Counted from the first letter of the stretch, positions 36,411-44,800 are shown. The stretch: DNA of 64,000 bases from JACVRW01 sp963808775 (GCA_963808775.1 CAWEGR010000003.1:62001-126000); one strand, 5' to 3'. Program-made: numbers and translations. Notes: a model not told the origin generated them from the sequence alone.

Positions 36411-37330
36411 GTGACGGTTCCTCCAGGGATGCAGACGGTCTGTGAGGACGCGGTGCTGGCCAGGTCGGCCTGGTCCTTGACCGTCAGCCAGACGGTGTAC
36501 GTGCCGGGTGCCAGCGGGCCGTAGACGTAGACGATGCCCTCGCCGATGCGCTTCGGATCGTCGGCGGGCGGGCCGCCGGTGTGCGCGTCGTCGTACCAGA
36601 AGTAGTAGAGGGCGCGTTCCTCGGGGTCCGCCGAGTCGGACCCGTTCAGGATGATCGACGTGCCGTCGCGCACGGCGGTGAAGCTCGCGGCCGGCACGCG
36701 ATTCTGGTTGCGAAGGAACACCGTGGTGAAGAGGCTCACCTCGGAGGGCGTGCGTGCGGTGTCGACGTCCACGTACACGCTCGTGTGGATCTCGGTGGTG
36801 CGCAGCGGGTCCGCTTCGTTGTAGGTGAACAGAGGCCGTGCGCCGTTCACCACGTGTTGCCCGACGACCTCGGTGGCCTCCCACCCGCTGCCGGGACACT
36901 CGGTGGCGGCGGGGTAGGACGGGTCGGTGGCCGTCACCCAGGTGAGGGTCTGGCGGTAGACGATCTTCTGGTCGGCGTTCAGGCAGTAGCGCACGTACTG
37001 CGTGTTGCGCGCGTTGAGGCTGCCCACCGGGCGGTTCTCCGCCACGGACTGGACGATCAGGTCCTGGTCGTCCTTGCGCTTGATCGCCTGCGGCGTCTCG
37101 TTCGTCGGGCTCGCCAGGTTGCGGAGCTCCTTCGCCAGGCGGTCGATTCCGCGGCGCGCCTCGTCCTGCGAGTCGTTCTGGAGGTTGTTCGTCTCCGTGT
37201 TCTTCTGGAACGCGGTCACGGAGGTGAGCGTGGCGCCGAGAATGATCAGCATCAGGGTCGCTGCCACGAGGAGCTCGACCAGCGTGAAGCCCGACTCCTC
37301 GCGGGCGAGCCTGCGTGCGAGGGCGCTCAC
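36404..37330 (-). CDS. PilW/PilJ-like minor pilin with PKD-like domain
   Basis: 308 residues with a prepilin leader (RRLAREESG^FTLVELLVAATLM), Glu at +5 and a hydrophobic helix. ATLTSVTAFQKNTETNNLQN and RRGIDRLAKELRNLASP are typical of PilW-type minor pilins. Residues about 210-300 form a PKD-like beta domain (PAASFTAVRDGTSIILNGSD, SADPEERALYYFWYDD, LAPGTYTVWLTVKDQAD). Cys pairs at about 118/140 and near the C-terminus could be disulfides. It overlaps genes on both sides by a few bp, so it belongs to the minor pilin operon. Cleaved by PilD. Confidence 0.88.
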   Translation of the reverse strand: MSALARRLAREESGFTLVELLVAATLMLIILGATLTSVTAFQKNTETNNLQNDSQDEARRGIDRLAKELRNLASPTNETPQAIKRKDDQDLIVQSVAENRPVGSLNARNTQYVRYCLNADQKIVYRQTLTWVTATDPSYPAATECPGSGWEATEVVGQHVVNGARPLFTYNEADPLRTTEIHTSVYVDVDTARTPSEVSLFTTVFLRNQNRVPAASFTAVRDGTSIILNGSDSADPEERALYYFWYDDAHTGGPPADDPKRIGEGIVYVYGPLAPGTYTVWLTVKDQADLASTASSQTVCIPGGTVTC

Positions 37331-38860
37331 GGGAAGTTCACCACCGGGGCGCTGAGCGGCGACTCGCCGAAGCGGGTGTCCACGGCGCTGACCGCGTAGG
37401 TGTGCGGGCCGTCCGGAGTGTCCGGATCGGTCCAGCTGAGCCCGGCGACGCCCTGGGGGAAGAAGACGGCGAAGCGCTCGTCGAGCGTGAAGGCGGCGTC
37501 GCCGTTGTCGTCGCGGTAGATGCGGTAGAAGAGAATCGGGTCGCCGTCCGGATCAGTGCTCGCGTCCCAGCCGAGCGCGGTCGCGCTGTCCGACACCGGG
37601 GACGTCCCATCGGGCTCGACGCAGCCGGGCACGCCGCCTAGGCATGCCGTGAGATTGGTCGGCTGTGACGGGACCGTGTTCCCACTCGTCACCGTCAGCA
37701 CGGTGCTGGCGTCGCCGTCGCGCGGCGAGCCCGCGGTGTCGATGTCGACGCCCGCGACGTAGTAGTAGAGCGGGTCGTCCGTGGGCGCCTGGTCGTCGAC
37801 GCACTCTGTCGCCTCGAGATATGAGCCGGTCTGCCCGAGGCAGGTGATCGGGCTCCCCCACGAGCCGGGGGCGCCCGTCGTGCTGCGGTACACGTGGTAG
37901 CCGAGCACGTCGCACTCGGTGTTGCCCTTCCACTGCAGGTCGACCATGTCGCCGTTGCCGTTGCGGCCACCCTCGAGCTGCTCGGGTGCGAACGGCACTC
38001 GCCGGTTCAGGACGATCGTCATGGCCTTCGGCGAGCCGGCGCGGCCCTTGTCGTCGAACGCCTCGGCCTGGACGACGTACGTGCAGTCGTCCCAGTAGCG
38101 CCCGCCGGCGCTGCCCTCGATGTCCCAGGTGAAGGTGAACCTGCGGTTGCTCGAACCGACCGGATCGGCGTTGCCCTGGCCGGCGCCGTCGACCGACCAG
38201 TCGAGCTCGGCCGCGTCCGTGGAGGTGTCGGCCTCGAACAGGATGCTGCCCGGCACCGTGACCGTCTTCGGGATGCCGCCCACAGCGGGCGCGTCGAGAC
38301 GGGTGACCGTCGGGCCGAGGCCGCCGACCGGGTTCGAGACGAGCGAGGTCTGCTTCATCGTCTCGGTGTTGCCGCGCCCGTCGACCCACGTGACGGTGAT
38401 CGCGATGCGCTTGTAGTCGTCCGGGTTGCGGTCGAATGTGCCGCGTGCCGGACCCCACGTCGGAGTCCGCGCAGAACTCGACCAGCCCGTCGTGCGGCCC
38501 GAGGTTGTCCTTCGGGTCGTCCATCGAGCAGACCTCGAGGGTCACGTCGTAGTCGAAGTTGCGAGCCGAGATCGTGTAGGTCGATGCCGCGCTGACGTCG
38601 CTGAGCCCGGGCCGGCTCGAGAGCGCGCTCAGCAGCGAGGTGTCCGCGAGGTTCTTGTACGGCACGGCGCGCGCCACCTCGACGACGGAGCGCGAGACGT
38701 TGTTCGCGCCCTCGCGCGCCTTCGTCTTGCCCGTCACGGCGTTCGCGCCGTCGACCATCGCGACCACGCCGAGCACGCCCACGAGAAGGACGAACATGGC
38801 GACGAGGACCTCGACGAGGGTGAACCCGCGCTCGTCGTGCGAGTCAGGCGTGCGGGACAT
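37327..38860 (-). CDS. PilV-like minor pilin with fibronectin type III domains (one-base frameshift)
   Basis: From ATG 38860 the leader is MSRTPDSHDERG^FTLVEVLVAMF, a PilV-type pilin N-terminus. Near 38455 a GGGG run carries one extra G; removing it gives ...EFCADSDVGPARGTFDRNPD... and a 510-residue protein. The C-terminal two thirds contain two or three fibronectin-III-like units: APAVGGIPKTVTVPG...ELDWSVDGAG, PFAPEQLEGGRNGNGDMVDL-QWKGNTECDVLGYHVYRST, and SQPTNLTACLGGVPGC...TALGWDASTDPDGDPILFYRIY. This is an unusually large modular minor pilin that would place FN3 modules at the pilus tip or surface. Confidence 0.84.
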
Positions 38861-38924
38861 CAAACCTTGTAGTCGGCCGATCGAGCCTGAAACTGGAGTC
38901 CGTGCGCTGCCCGATGGACGGCGG

Positions 38925-39356
38925 CTACCAGACTCCGGCATCGCAGCCGCCCTTGTTCGTGCCGGCCTCGCTGCAGGTCCGCACGTAGGGACTGCCGTCG
39001 ACCTTGGTCATCGTGAACGAGTTGCCCGAGTCGGACGACATGGTGAGTTCGAACGACTCCGAGGCGCTCGCGCTCATGGTGGCCCGCGACAGGTCGAGGC
39101 CGTCGGAGTAGAAGGCCGTATTCGGAAAGTCGCATGTGCGGTAGTCCCAGGTGGTCGCGTAGCACGACTCCACCTGTGTGATGAGGGTCCGCAGCTCCTG
39201 CTTGGCGCGCGCGTCCTGCGCCTTCGCGCGCTGCCCGAGGAAGCCGGGTAGGGCGATCGCGGCCAGGATCCCGATGATCAGGATGACGACGAGCAGCTCG
39301 ATGAGCGTGAAGCCGCCCTCGTCCTGGCTCAGGTTGTGGAATTGCTTCCGCCGCAT
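38925..39356 (-). CDS. pilA: Major type IV pilin, copy 1
   Basis: 143 residues. The class-III leader QDEGG^FTLIELLVVILIIG, with Glu5 and the N-terminal helix ILAAIALPGFLGQRAKAQD, is followed by a compact head domain. The C-terminal disulfide motif reads RTCSEAGTNKGGCDAGVW, with further cysteines at TQVESCYATTWDYRTCDF. AAGGGGA lies 6-12 bp before ATG 39356. It is 64 bp upstream of the PilV-like gene. It closely resembles copy 2 in length, leader and C-terminus but differs in the head. Confidence 0.95.
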   Translation of the reverse strand: MRRKQFHNLSQDEGGFTLIELLVVILIIGILAAIALPGFLGQRAKAQDARAKQELRTLITQVESCYATTWDYRTCDFPNTAFYSDGLDLSRATMSASASESFELTMSSDSGNSFTMTKVDGSPYVRTCSEAGTNKGGCDAGVW

Positions 39357-39404
39357 GCTTGGTCCCCTTGCTCGGGGTGGGGCGCCCCTAGGTCTTTACC
39401 GGGG

Positions 39405-39417
39405 GGTCTAGGCCCGG
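39405..39417. promoter_or_regulatory. GGTCTAGGCCCGG motif upstream of pilin copy 1
   Basis: A 13-base motif 49 bp upstream of the first pilin ATG. The same motif with one extra C occurs in the opposite orientation upstream of the second pilin (40036-40049). Shared occurrence in two pilin leaders suggests a common regulator; this is only pattern evidence. Confidence 0.3.
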
Positions 39418-39430
39418 TGTGGAAAACGCG

Positions 39431-39457
39431 ACGGGGCGGGCCGTTGGCCCGCCCCGT
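39431..39457 (-). terminator. Hairpin terminator after pilin copy 2
   Basis: Perfect 12-bp stem ACGGGGCGGGCC / GGCCCGCCCCGT with a 3-base loop. On the minus strand it is followed by CGCGTTTTCC. It is 26 bp beyond the copy-2 stop, so the two pilins are probably separate transcripts, with copy 2 made abundantly on its own. Confidence 0.75.
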
Positions 39458-39482
39458 GCGCTACGACAGAACTTCTCGACGG

Positions 39483-39914
39483 TTACCAGACGCCGCCGTT
39501 GCAGCCACCCTTGGTCGTGCCGGCAGACGAGCAGGTGCGCGTCGGTGCCGCGCCGCCAACCTTGGTGATCGTGAACGAGTTGCCCGAGTCCGACGTGGAC
39601 GTGATGACGAAGTCACGCTGACCAGCCGAGGTCACCGTGCTGTCCGCCATGTCGATGCCCTCGGTGTCGAGAGCGGTGTCGCCCTCCTCGCACTGCTGGT
39701 AATCGTTCGTCGTGGTGTAGCACGACTCGATCTGCGAGACGAGGTTACGGGCATCGGACTTCGCGCTGGCGTCCTGCGACTTCGCGCGCTGGCCGAGGAA
39801 GGCCGGCAGGGCGATAGCGGCGAGGATGCCGATGATGAGAATCACGACGAGCAGCTCAATGAGGGTGAAGCCCTCCTGCCCGTTGTGAATGCGCTCGCGG
39901 AGCTTCCGCAGCAT
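39483..39914 (-). CDS. pilA: Major type IV pilin, copy 2
   Basis: 143 residues, same length as copy 1. Leader NGQEG^FTLIELLVVILIIG, then ILAAIALPAFLGQRAKSQD. The head contains LVSQIESCYTTTNDYQQCEE, and the C-terminus is RTCSSAGTTKGGCNGGVW. A near-ideal AAGGAGGAG lies 6 bp before ATG 39914. Flanked by a terminator downstream and a 170-bp divergent intergenic region upstream. Likely the highly expressed structural pilin; copy 1 may be an alternative subunit. Confidence 0.95.
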   Translation of the reverse strand: MLRKLRERIHNGQEGFTLIELLVVILIIGILAAIALPAFLGQRAKSQDASAKSDARNLVSQIESCYTTTNDYQQCEEGDTALDTEGIDMADSTVTSAGQRDFVITSTSDSGNSFTITKVGGAAPTRTCSSAGTTKGGCNGGVW

Positions 39915-40035
39915 GTGTGTCTCCTCCTTGAAGGTGACGGGGTATTGGTCTGGAGCCAGCCGCTGCGGTAAGCCCGAGCCCTGGCCTCTGCGCCATTAAT
40001 CGACCGCCACCAGGGCTTTCTTTACTTCCGTGGTG

Positions 40036-40049
40036 CCGGGGCCTAGACC
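40036..40049. promoter_or_regulatory. Inverted copy of the pilin-leader motif (GGTCTAGGCCCCGG on the minus strand)
   Basis: It lies about 122 bp upstream of pilin copy 2 and 45 bp upstream of the divergent secreted-protein gene. It differs from the copy at 39405 by one inserted C. Confidence 0.3.
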
Positions 40050-40093
40050 AAACGTCCAGACCTGACCTGCGTGCTCACCTAGAGTTGGCCGCT

Positions 40094-40531
40094 GTGCACG
40101 TGCGCCGGGCCCTGCTGCTGTTCGCGATCGTCATTGGGCTTGCGGCCCTCGCGGCGTCGCTCACGCGCTCGGGCACGGACGACCCGGCGGACGAGCCCGC
40201 CGCCACGGCGCCCGGGCAGTCGACGGCCCCGACCGCCGCCCCTCAGCCGGCCGGAGGGGGCGCTGAGACGACCCTTCGCTTCGACGCGGCTCAGGACGAC
40301 ACGCTGACCCTCGAACCGGGCCAGGCGGCGCAGGTCGAGGTGGCCGTGGACGAGCCGGGCCAGGTCGCGATCCCCTCGCTCGGCCTCAGCGAGCCCGCGC
40401 AGCCGCTCACGCCAGCGCGCTTCGACGTCTTCATCCGCACGTCCGGCAGCCACGTGCTCGAGTTCACACCGGCCGGGAGCGCGGAGGCGGGGCTGGCCGG
40501 GACGCTGCTCGTGTCGGCCGCCGAGCGGTGA
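40094..40531 (+). CDS. Small exported, membrane-anchored beta-domain protein
   Basis: About 145 residues. An N-terminal signal/anchor (RRALLLFAIVIGLAALAASL) leads to a Thr/Ala/Pro-rich linker (about 30-55). A C-terminal beta domain follows (TTLRFDAAQDDTLTLEPGQA, VEVAVDEPGQVAIPSLGLSE, FDVFIRTSGSHVLEFTPAGS), whose pattern recalls cupredoxin-like or EfeO-type small beta sandwiches without visible copper ligands. Starts at TTG 40085, GTG 40094 or GTG 40100 are possible; I use 40094. The stop overlaps the next gene's GTG. Divergent from pilin copy 2. Function unknown. Confidence 0.65.
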   Translation: MHVRRALLLFAIVIGLAALAASLTRSGTDDPADEPAATAPGQSTAPTAAPQPAGGGAETTLRFDAAQDDTLTLEPGQAAQVEVAVDEPGQVAIPSLGLSEPAQPLTPARFDVFIRTSGSHVLEFTPAGSAEAGLAGTLLVSAAER

Positions 40532-40959
40532 GGCGGACCGCGCTCGCCGCCCTGATCGCCGCCGCGCCGCTCCTCGGGGCCTGTGCGGGCGACGACGACA
40601 CCGCCGAGCCCCCCAAGCGCGCCGCGACCGTCCGGACCGAGAGGGCGCCGCAGGCGCCCCGCCGCGAGCGCCTGCGGCCGGTGCGCTGCCCGGCCGGGCT
40701 ATCGAACTGCGCCGAGGCGAGCGGGCGCATCATCTACGTCGAGCGGGTCGACCCCGACGGGGACGGCGACGCCCACTTCGTGCTCGCCTCGACCGACTCG
40801 ATCACGGCGCCGGGACTGTCCGTGATCGACGTGAAGCGCTCGCTGCGCCCCCATCCGCTGCCGGGGCCGGGTGATCGGCTCAGCGCGGCCGGGCCGGTCT
40901 ACACGGGCTCATACGGCCAGCGGCAGATCCAGGCGATCGAGGTCCACACCGCCCGCTGA
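40528..40959 (+). CDS. Lipoprotein of unknown function
   Basis: 143 residues. The signal ends in a lipobox (ALIAAAPLLGAC^AGDDDTAEP), so the mature protein is lipid-anchored outside the membrane. A basic linker follows (RAPQAPRRERLRPVRCP), then a beta-rich domain (GRIIYVERVDPDGDGDAHFV, APGLSVIDVKRSLRPHPLPG, GDRLSAAGPVYTGSYGQRQI). The latter suggests an OB-like fold, a guess. GTG 40528 overlaps the previous stop, so the two surface proteins are co-translated. Confidence 0.75.
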   Translation: MRRTALAALIAAAPLLGACAGDDDTAEPPKRAATVRTERAPQAPRRERLRPVRCPAGLSNCAEASGRIIYVERVDPDGDGDAHFVLASTDSITAPGLSVIDVKRSLRPHPLPGPGDRLSAAGPVYTGSYGQRQIQAIEVHTAR

Positions 40960-40967
40960 GCGCGGTC

Positions 40968-41748
40968 TCAGCCGAGCGCGGCGAGCTCGTCCTCGAGCCG
41001 GCCCGCCTCCGCCTCGGCCTCGCTCGCGTCGGCCTCGGCCCGCTCGGCGTCCGCCTCGGCCTCGCGCAGCGCCAGCCGCCGCCCGCTCGGCGCGCTCGCG
41101 CTCCTTGTCGAGCGCGCGCTGGGCCGCCTCGGCCGTGCGGCGGGCTCGGCCCGCCTGCGCCGTGGCGGCCTTCATTCGCTTCTCGAGGTCGCGCCGCTGC
41201 TTCGTGCTCTCCGGCTTGCGTGCCCGCGCGGCGGGTTTCGGCGCATCCCCGCCGGTGTCGAGCCCGAACAGCCCGACCGCCTCGCGCTCCTTGACGAGCC
41301 GGCCCGCGCGCAGCTCTTCGGCCGCCTCCTCGTCCGTGGCGGCCGCGCGCAGGGTGGCGCCCACCTTCTCCTCGAACGCCGCGGTCGTGGCGATGTCAGC
41401 GGCCCTCGCGGCCTCGACGGCGGCGCCCGTGAGCGAGCCGACGAGCTCGCGCTGGCGCGCGACGGCCTTGCGCAGGTCGTCGCGCGACCCGCCGCCGAGC
41501 AGGTCGTCCTGCGCCGCGCCCACGGCTCGGCTCGCGTCGAGCAGCTTCTTCACGTCCTTGGGGCGCCCTCGCGCGACCTGGTTGAGCGCCCAGGCGGGCG
41601 CGGTCGGCTTGCGCAGCGCCTTGACCTCGGCCGCCTCGTCGCGCCTGCCGTCGCCCCGCAGCTTCTTCTCGAGCGCGGTGCGGGCCTTCGTGAACTCGGC
41701 GAGCGGCAGGTCGTAGAGCTCGTCGGCGCCTGTCGGGAGGTCCGTCAC
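40968..41748 (-). CDS. Coiled-coil protein (one-base frameshift near the C-terminus)
   Basis: From GTG 41748: MTDLPTGADELYDLPLAEFT, KARTALEKKLRGDGRRDEAA, and the conserved RKPTAPAWALNQVARGRPKD segment typical of a widespread actinobacterial hypothetical family. Long charged helices follow. As read, the frame becomes Arg/Gly-rich after about residue 220 and overruns the convergent lipoprotein gene. Deleting one G near 41090 instead gives LREAEADAERAEADASEAEA and a stop at 40968, clear of that gene, with 259 residues. It overlaps the HIRAN gene by 4 bp. Function unknown. Confidence 0.72.
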
Positions 41749-42233
41749 GGTCCCCGGGAGTGTCCCAGGGCGGGCTCGAGCTCGATCCGCTCGGCCGGGG
41801 CGAGCAGCATCGTCAGCCCCGAGCGCGGATCGCGCGGCGAGGGCCGGCTCTCGCGCAGGGCGACCGCGGACCAGCGCTCACCGGCGTCGAGCCGTGGCGC
41901 CAGCTCCGCCGCGAGCTCGCGCGGCACCCAGCCGAGCTGCTCGCCCGCCTCGCTGTCGACGGCCACGGCGTTCGGGTCGTGCTCGTTGGCGGCATCGCGC
42001 CTCAGCGCGAGCGGGCGCCCGGGCTCGGCAGCGTCGCCCGCGAGGGCCGCCGCGTGGTGGCGGCCCGCACCCGCCACGCCGGCGATCGCGATTCCCCGCG
42101 CGGCGAGCTCGGGGGCGTCGCGCGCGAGAAAGCGGCCGCTCTCCTCGTCGACGGGCGTGAACCCGGCGAGCCAGACCTGGCCGCCGTCATCCGGATACCA
42201 GTAGCGCTCCTCGAACTCGACCCGGACGATCAC
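41745..42233 (-). CDS. HIRAN-domain protein
   Basis: 162 residues from GTG 42233 (MIVRVEFEERYWYPDDGGQV). The HIRAN domain occupies about 45-120: GIAIAGVAGAGRHHAAALAG, PGRPLALRRDAANEHDPNAV, AVDSEAGEQLGWVPRELAAE. These show the diagnostic NxHDPNAV and GWVPR motifs. HIRAN domains recognise DNA ends or stalled forks, often in fusion with helicases or nucleases; here it stands alone. In the sequence as given it reads straight on from the methyltransferase upstream (a 419-residue frame), but removing one base makes that gene stop at a TGA overlapping this GTG, the usual junction in this genome. Confidence 0.75.
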   Translation of the reverse strand: MIVRVEFEERYWYPDDGGQVWLAGFTPVDEESGRFLARDAPELAARGIAIAGVAGAGRHHAAALAGDAAEPGRPLALRRDAANEHDPNAVAVDSEAGEQLGWVPRELAAELAPRLDAGERWSAVALRESRPSPRDPRSGLTMLLAPAERIELEPALGHSRGP

Positions 42234-43004
42234 GACACCGCGGCGCGCGACCCAGACCTCCTCGCACGGCCAGCGCCGGGACCAGCCGCGCTGGATGTAG
42301 AAGCGCACCTCCTCGTCCGGCCCGTCCGGCGCGTAGAGCTCGTGCAGCGCCTCGAGCTCGAAGCCCGTTTCGCGCAGGAGGCGCAGCATCTCGCCATGCG
42401 GAAGGTGGAAATCGGGGCCCTCCTGCTCGGGCCAGTAGGTGGCGTGCAATCCGGCCTGCGGCCGCTCGAGGCTCATGCCCGCGGGCTCGTCCTCGCTGAC
42501 CGGCGAGCACAGGATCGAGATCACGGAGTTGCAGAGGAAGATGAGCCGCCCGCCGGGGCGCAGGAGCCTGTGGGCCTCGGGGATCCACAGGTGGGGGTCG
42601 CACCAGATCGCCGCCCCGTACTCGGAGAACGCGATGTCGAACGAGGCGTCCGGCAGCGGCACGGCCTCGCCGCTCGCGTGCAGCAGCGGGAACTCGATCC
42701 CGTGCTCGCGCTGCAGCGCGCGGGCGGTCTCGAGCTGCGCCTCGGAGACGTCCAGCCCGACCGGCCGCGCGCCCATCCGCGCGAACCAGGCGGACCAGTA
42801 GCCGGTCCCGCAGCCGATGTCGACCACGTCGAGGCCGGCGAGCTCCGGCAGGATGCGCACCTCGGACTCGGGGATGTCCCAGCCGCCCCAGCTCGGCTCC
42901 GCCCTTGCCCAGTTCGCCCGGCCCTTCTCGACCCAGTTCGGGGCGTCCTCGTTCCACATGCGCCGGTTCGCGGCGGCATGCTCGGTGAGCTTCGGTTCCG
43001 TCAT
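42230..43004 (-). CDS. Class I SAM-dependent methyltransferase
   Basis: About 257 residues beginning MTEPKLTEHAAANRRMWNED. The SAM motif I is DVVDIGCGTGYWSAWFARMG (about 59-78), motif II LDVSEAQLETARAL, acidic loop HASGEAVPLPDASFDIAFSE, and the post-core RLLRPGGRLIFLCNS. After the Rossmann domain comes FYIQRGWSRRWPCEEVWVAR. The end is uncertain. In the given sequence the frame continues into the HIRAN protein. With one base removed near 42236-42245 it ends VARRVS-stop at 42230. The start lies 2 bp after the upstream lipoprotein stop. Substrate unknown. Confidence 0.8.
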
Positions 43005-43006
43005 CC

Positions 43007-43567
43007 CTAGGGCGTCGCCTCCTCCTGGAGCTGTTGCCTCAGGTTCGCCATCTTGTCGGAGAACTCCCTGCGCTGCTCGGGCGACATGGCGGACCGGAGC
43101 TTGCCCGCGAACTGCGCGTCCGCGCCCTGGGCCTCGCGGATGTCCGCCTTCAGGTCGGCGAGCACCTCCTTCGTGGCCTCGCCCTTGCCGCTCGGGTCGC
43201 GCCGCGCGACCTGCAGGAGCGTCTCGTAGGAGCCGGCGAGGTTCTGCATCGTGCTCACGTAGTCCTCGGTCGTCGACTTCAGCTCGCCGCTCTCGAATCC
43301 GCCCGCGATCGACTCGCCCTTGTCGAGGATGCCCGTCATGTCGTCGACCGCCGCCTGCGCGCCGGCGGCGTTCTCCTCCTGGAGCATGCGCGCGAAGCGG
43401 GCGTTCACGTGCGGGAAGTCCTCCATCGCCGTGAACCACTCCTCGAGTTCCTGCTGGTCCGACTCCGACAGCCCGCCGAATGCCTTGGACGCGGGGTTGT
43501 CCTCGTCTCCGCACGCGGCGGCGAGCAATGCCAGCGCGATCAGGATCGCTGTGAGGGTACGTGCCAA
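43007..43567 (-). CDS. Lipoprotein, helical
   Basis: 186 residues. The signal peptide has a lipobox (ILIALALLAAAC^GDEDNPASK), anchoring the protein outside. The rest is predicted helical and charged: GLSESDQQELEEWFTAMEDF, NARFARMLQEENAAGAQAAV, SAMSPEQRREFSDKMANLRQ. The Ser-Pro-Glu-Gln-Arg segment resembles CpxP/Spy-type LTxEQ motifs only superficially. It is followed 2 bp later by the methyltransferase. Divergent from the DsbA-family gene, with 13 bp between starts, so the two share a promoter region. Function unknown. Confidence 0.8.
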   Translation of the reverse strand: MARTLTAILIALALLAAACGDEDNPASKAFGGLSESDQQELEEWFTAMEDFPHVNARFARMLQEENAAGAQAAVDDMTGILDKGESIAGGFESGELKSTTEDYVSTMQNLAGSYETLLQVARRDPSGKGEATKEVLADLKADIREAQGADAQFAGKLRSAMSPEQRREFSDKMANLRQQLQEEATP

Positions 43568-43580
43568 CGCTAGCCTCCCT

Positions 43581-44222
43581 GTGGTCGTGCACGTCGAGAT
43601 CTGGTCCGACGTCGTGTGCCCCTGGTGCTACGTCGGCAAACGCCGTTTCGAGGCGGCGCTCGGGCGCTTCGAGCACCGCGACGAGGTCGAGGTCACGTGG
43701 CGGAGCTTCGAGCTCGACCCGTCCGCGCCGCGCGAGCGCGACGTGGACGGCGCCACCCATCTCGCCCGGAAGTACGGCATGGAGCGCGAGCGCGCCCTGG
43801 CGCTGCAGCGCGGCCTCGCCGAGCTCGCCGCGGCCGACGGCCTCGACCTGCGCTTCGACCTCGCCCGCGGCGGCAACAGCTTCGACGCGCACCGGCTGAT
43901 CCAGCTCGGCCGCGAGCTCGGCGTGCAGTCCGGCGTCAAGGAGCGCCTGATGCACGCCTACTTCACCGAGGGCGAGCCGATCGGCGACCCCGAGGCGCTC
44001 GCGCGCATCGCGCCGGAGGCGGGCCTCCCCGAGGACGAGGTGCGCGAGCTGCTCGTGACGGAGCGCTACGCCGAGGAGGTGCGCGAGGACGAGCGCGACG
44101 CGGCCGCCCTCGGCATCAACGCGGTCCCGTGCTTCGTGGTCGACCGCCGCATGGGCGTGTCCGGGGCGCAGGAGCCGGAGCTGCTGCTGAAGCTGCTCAC
44201 GAGGGCGTGGGCGCAGGCCTAG
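43581..44222 (+). CDS. DsbA-family (FrnE-like) oxidoreductase
   Basis: About 213 residues beginning VVVHVEIWSDVVCPWCYVGK, with the thioredoxin-fold CPWC active site at residues about 13-16. This is typical of FrnE/2-hydroxychromene isomerase-like DsbA proteins. The helical insertion (RKYGMERERALALQRGLAEL) and the conserved GGNSFDAHRLIQLGRELGVQ and LGINAVPCFVVDRRMGVSGA segments complete the family picture; the cis-Pro is in AVPCF. There is no signal peptide, so it acts in the cytoplasm. Start GTG 43581 or 43587; neither has a clear ribosome site. Confidence 0.9.
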   Translation: MVVHVEIWSDVVCPWCYVGKRRFEAALGRFEHRDEVEVTWRSFELDPSAPRERDVDGATHLARKYGMERERALALQRGLAELAAADGLDLRFDLARGGNSFDAHRLIQLGRELGVQSGVKERLMHAYFTEGEPIGDPEALARIAPEAGLPEDEVRELLVTERYAEEVREDERDAAALGINAVPCFVVDRRMGVSGAQEPELLLKLLTRAWAQA

Positions 44223-44265
44223 GCGGTATGGACTTTTCACGGGCGCTCTGAGAGGCTCGCCGACC

Positions 44266-44685
44266 ATGCTTACGACCGTTGCCGTCGGCACCGATGGATC
44301 CGAGACCGCGTCGCGTGCCGTGGAGGTCGCCGCGGAGCTGGCCGAGCGCTTCGGAGCGAAGCTCGTTCTTCTGAGCGTGGCTCACAAGCACTCGGGCGGA
44401 CCGAGCGCCGGCGATGACGAGCTCCAGTGGGCAAGCAACCCCGATGCCCGCGCCCGTGAGCTGCTGAGGCGGACCGAGCAGGAGCTCCGTGACCGGCAGA
44501 TCGACTGCACGACCATGATCGACGAGGGCGACCCGGCGGACGTTCTCATCCGGCTGGCCGAGCAGTGCGAGGCGGACCTGCTCGTGATCGGCAACAAGGG
44601 CATCAAGCGCCGCGTGCTCGGCAGCGTGCCGAACTCCGTGACGCACAAGGCGCCCTGCTCGGTCTACGTGGTCAAGACGACCTAG
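44266..44685 (+). CDS. Universal stress protein (UspA family)
   Basis: 139 residues, single Usp domain. TVAVGTDGSETASRAVEVAA holds the first nucleotide-binding strand and the GxDGS-type motif. LLVIGNKGIKRRVLGSVPNS carries the ATP-binding G-x2-G-x(n)-G(S/T)VxxSV signature, and the protein ends HKAPCSVYVVKT. It likely binds ATP and helps in stress survival. Followed by two hairpins in the convergent gap with pilC. Confidence 0.93.
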   Translation: MLTTVAVGTDGSETASRAVEVAAELAERFGAKLVLLSVAHKHSGGPSAGDDELQWASNPDARARELLRRTEQELRDRQIDCTTMIDEGDPADVLIRLAEQCEADLLVIGNKGIKRRVLGSVPNSVTHKAPCSVYVVKTT

Positions 44686-44698
44686 GGCGGATCACCGG

Positions 44699-44745
44699 CA
44701 CCTTCCTGTTCTGAGCACCGTATGGGTGCCTGAGGCAGGAAGGTG
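44699..44745. terminator. Hairpin in the convergent uspA/pilC gap
   Basis: Perfect 10-bp arms CACCTTCCTG (44699-44708) and CAGGAAGGTG (44736-44745), with an inner GCACC-GTAT-GGGTGC stem. It is 13 bp after the usp stop. It would act as a bidirectional terminator, although no T-run follows. Confidence 0.6.
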
Positions 44746-44768
44746 ACGGCGGAGAAGGAGTGGCGGCC

Positions 44769-44800
44769 CGCCACGCGGCGGGATCCGCCGCCGCGTGGCG
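44769..44800. terminator. Second hairpin in the convergent uspA/pilC gap
   Basis: Perfect 13-bp stem CGCCACGCGGCGG (44769-44781) / CCGCCGCGTGGCG (44788-44800), loop GATCCG. It lies 89 bp past the pilC stop on the minus strand. The very stable stem is probably the pilC-operon terminator. Confidence 0.6.
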
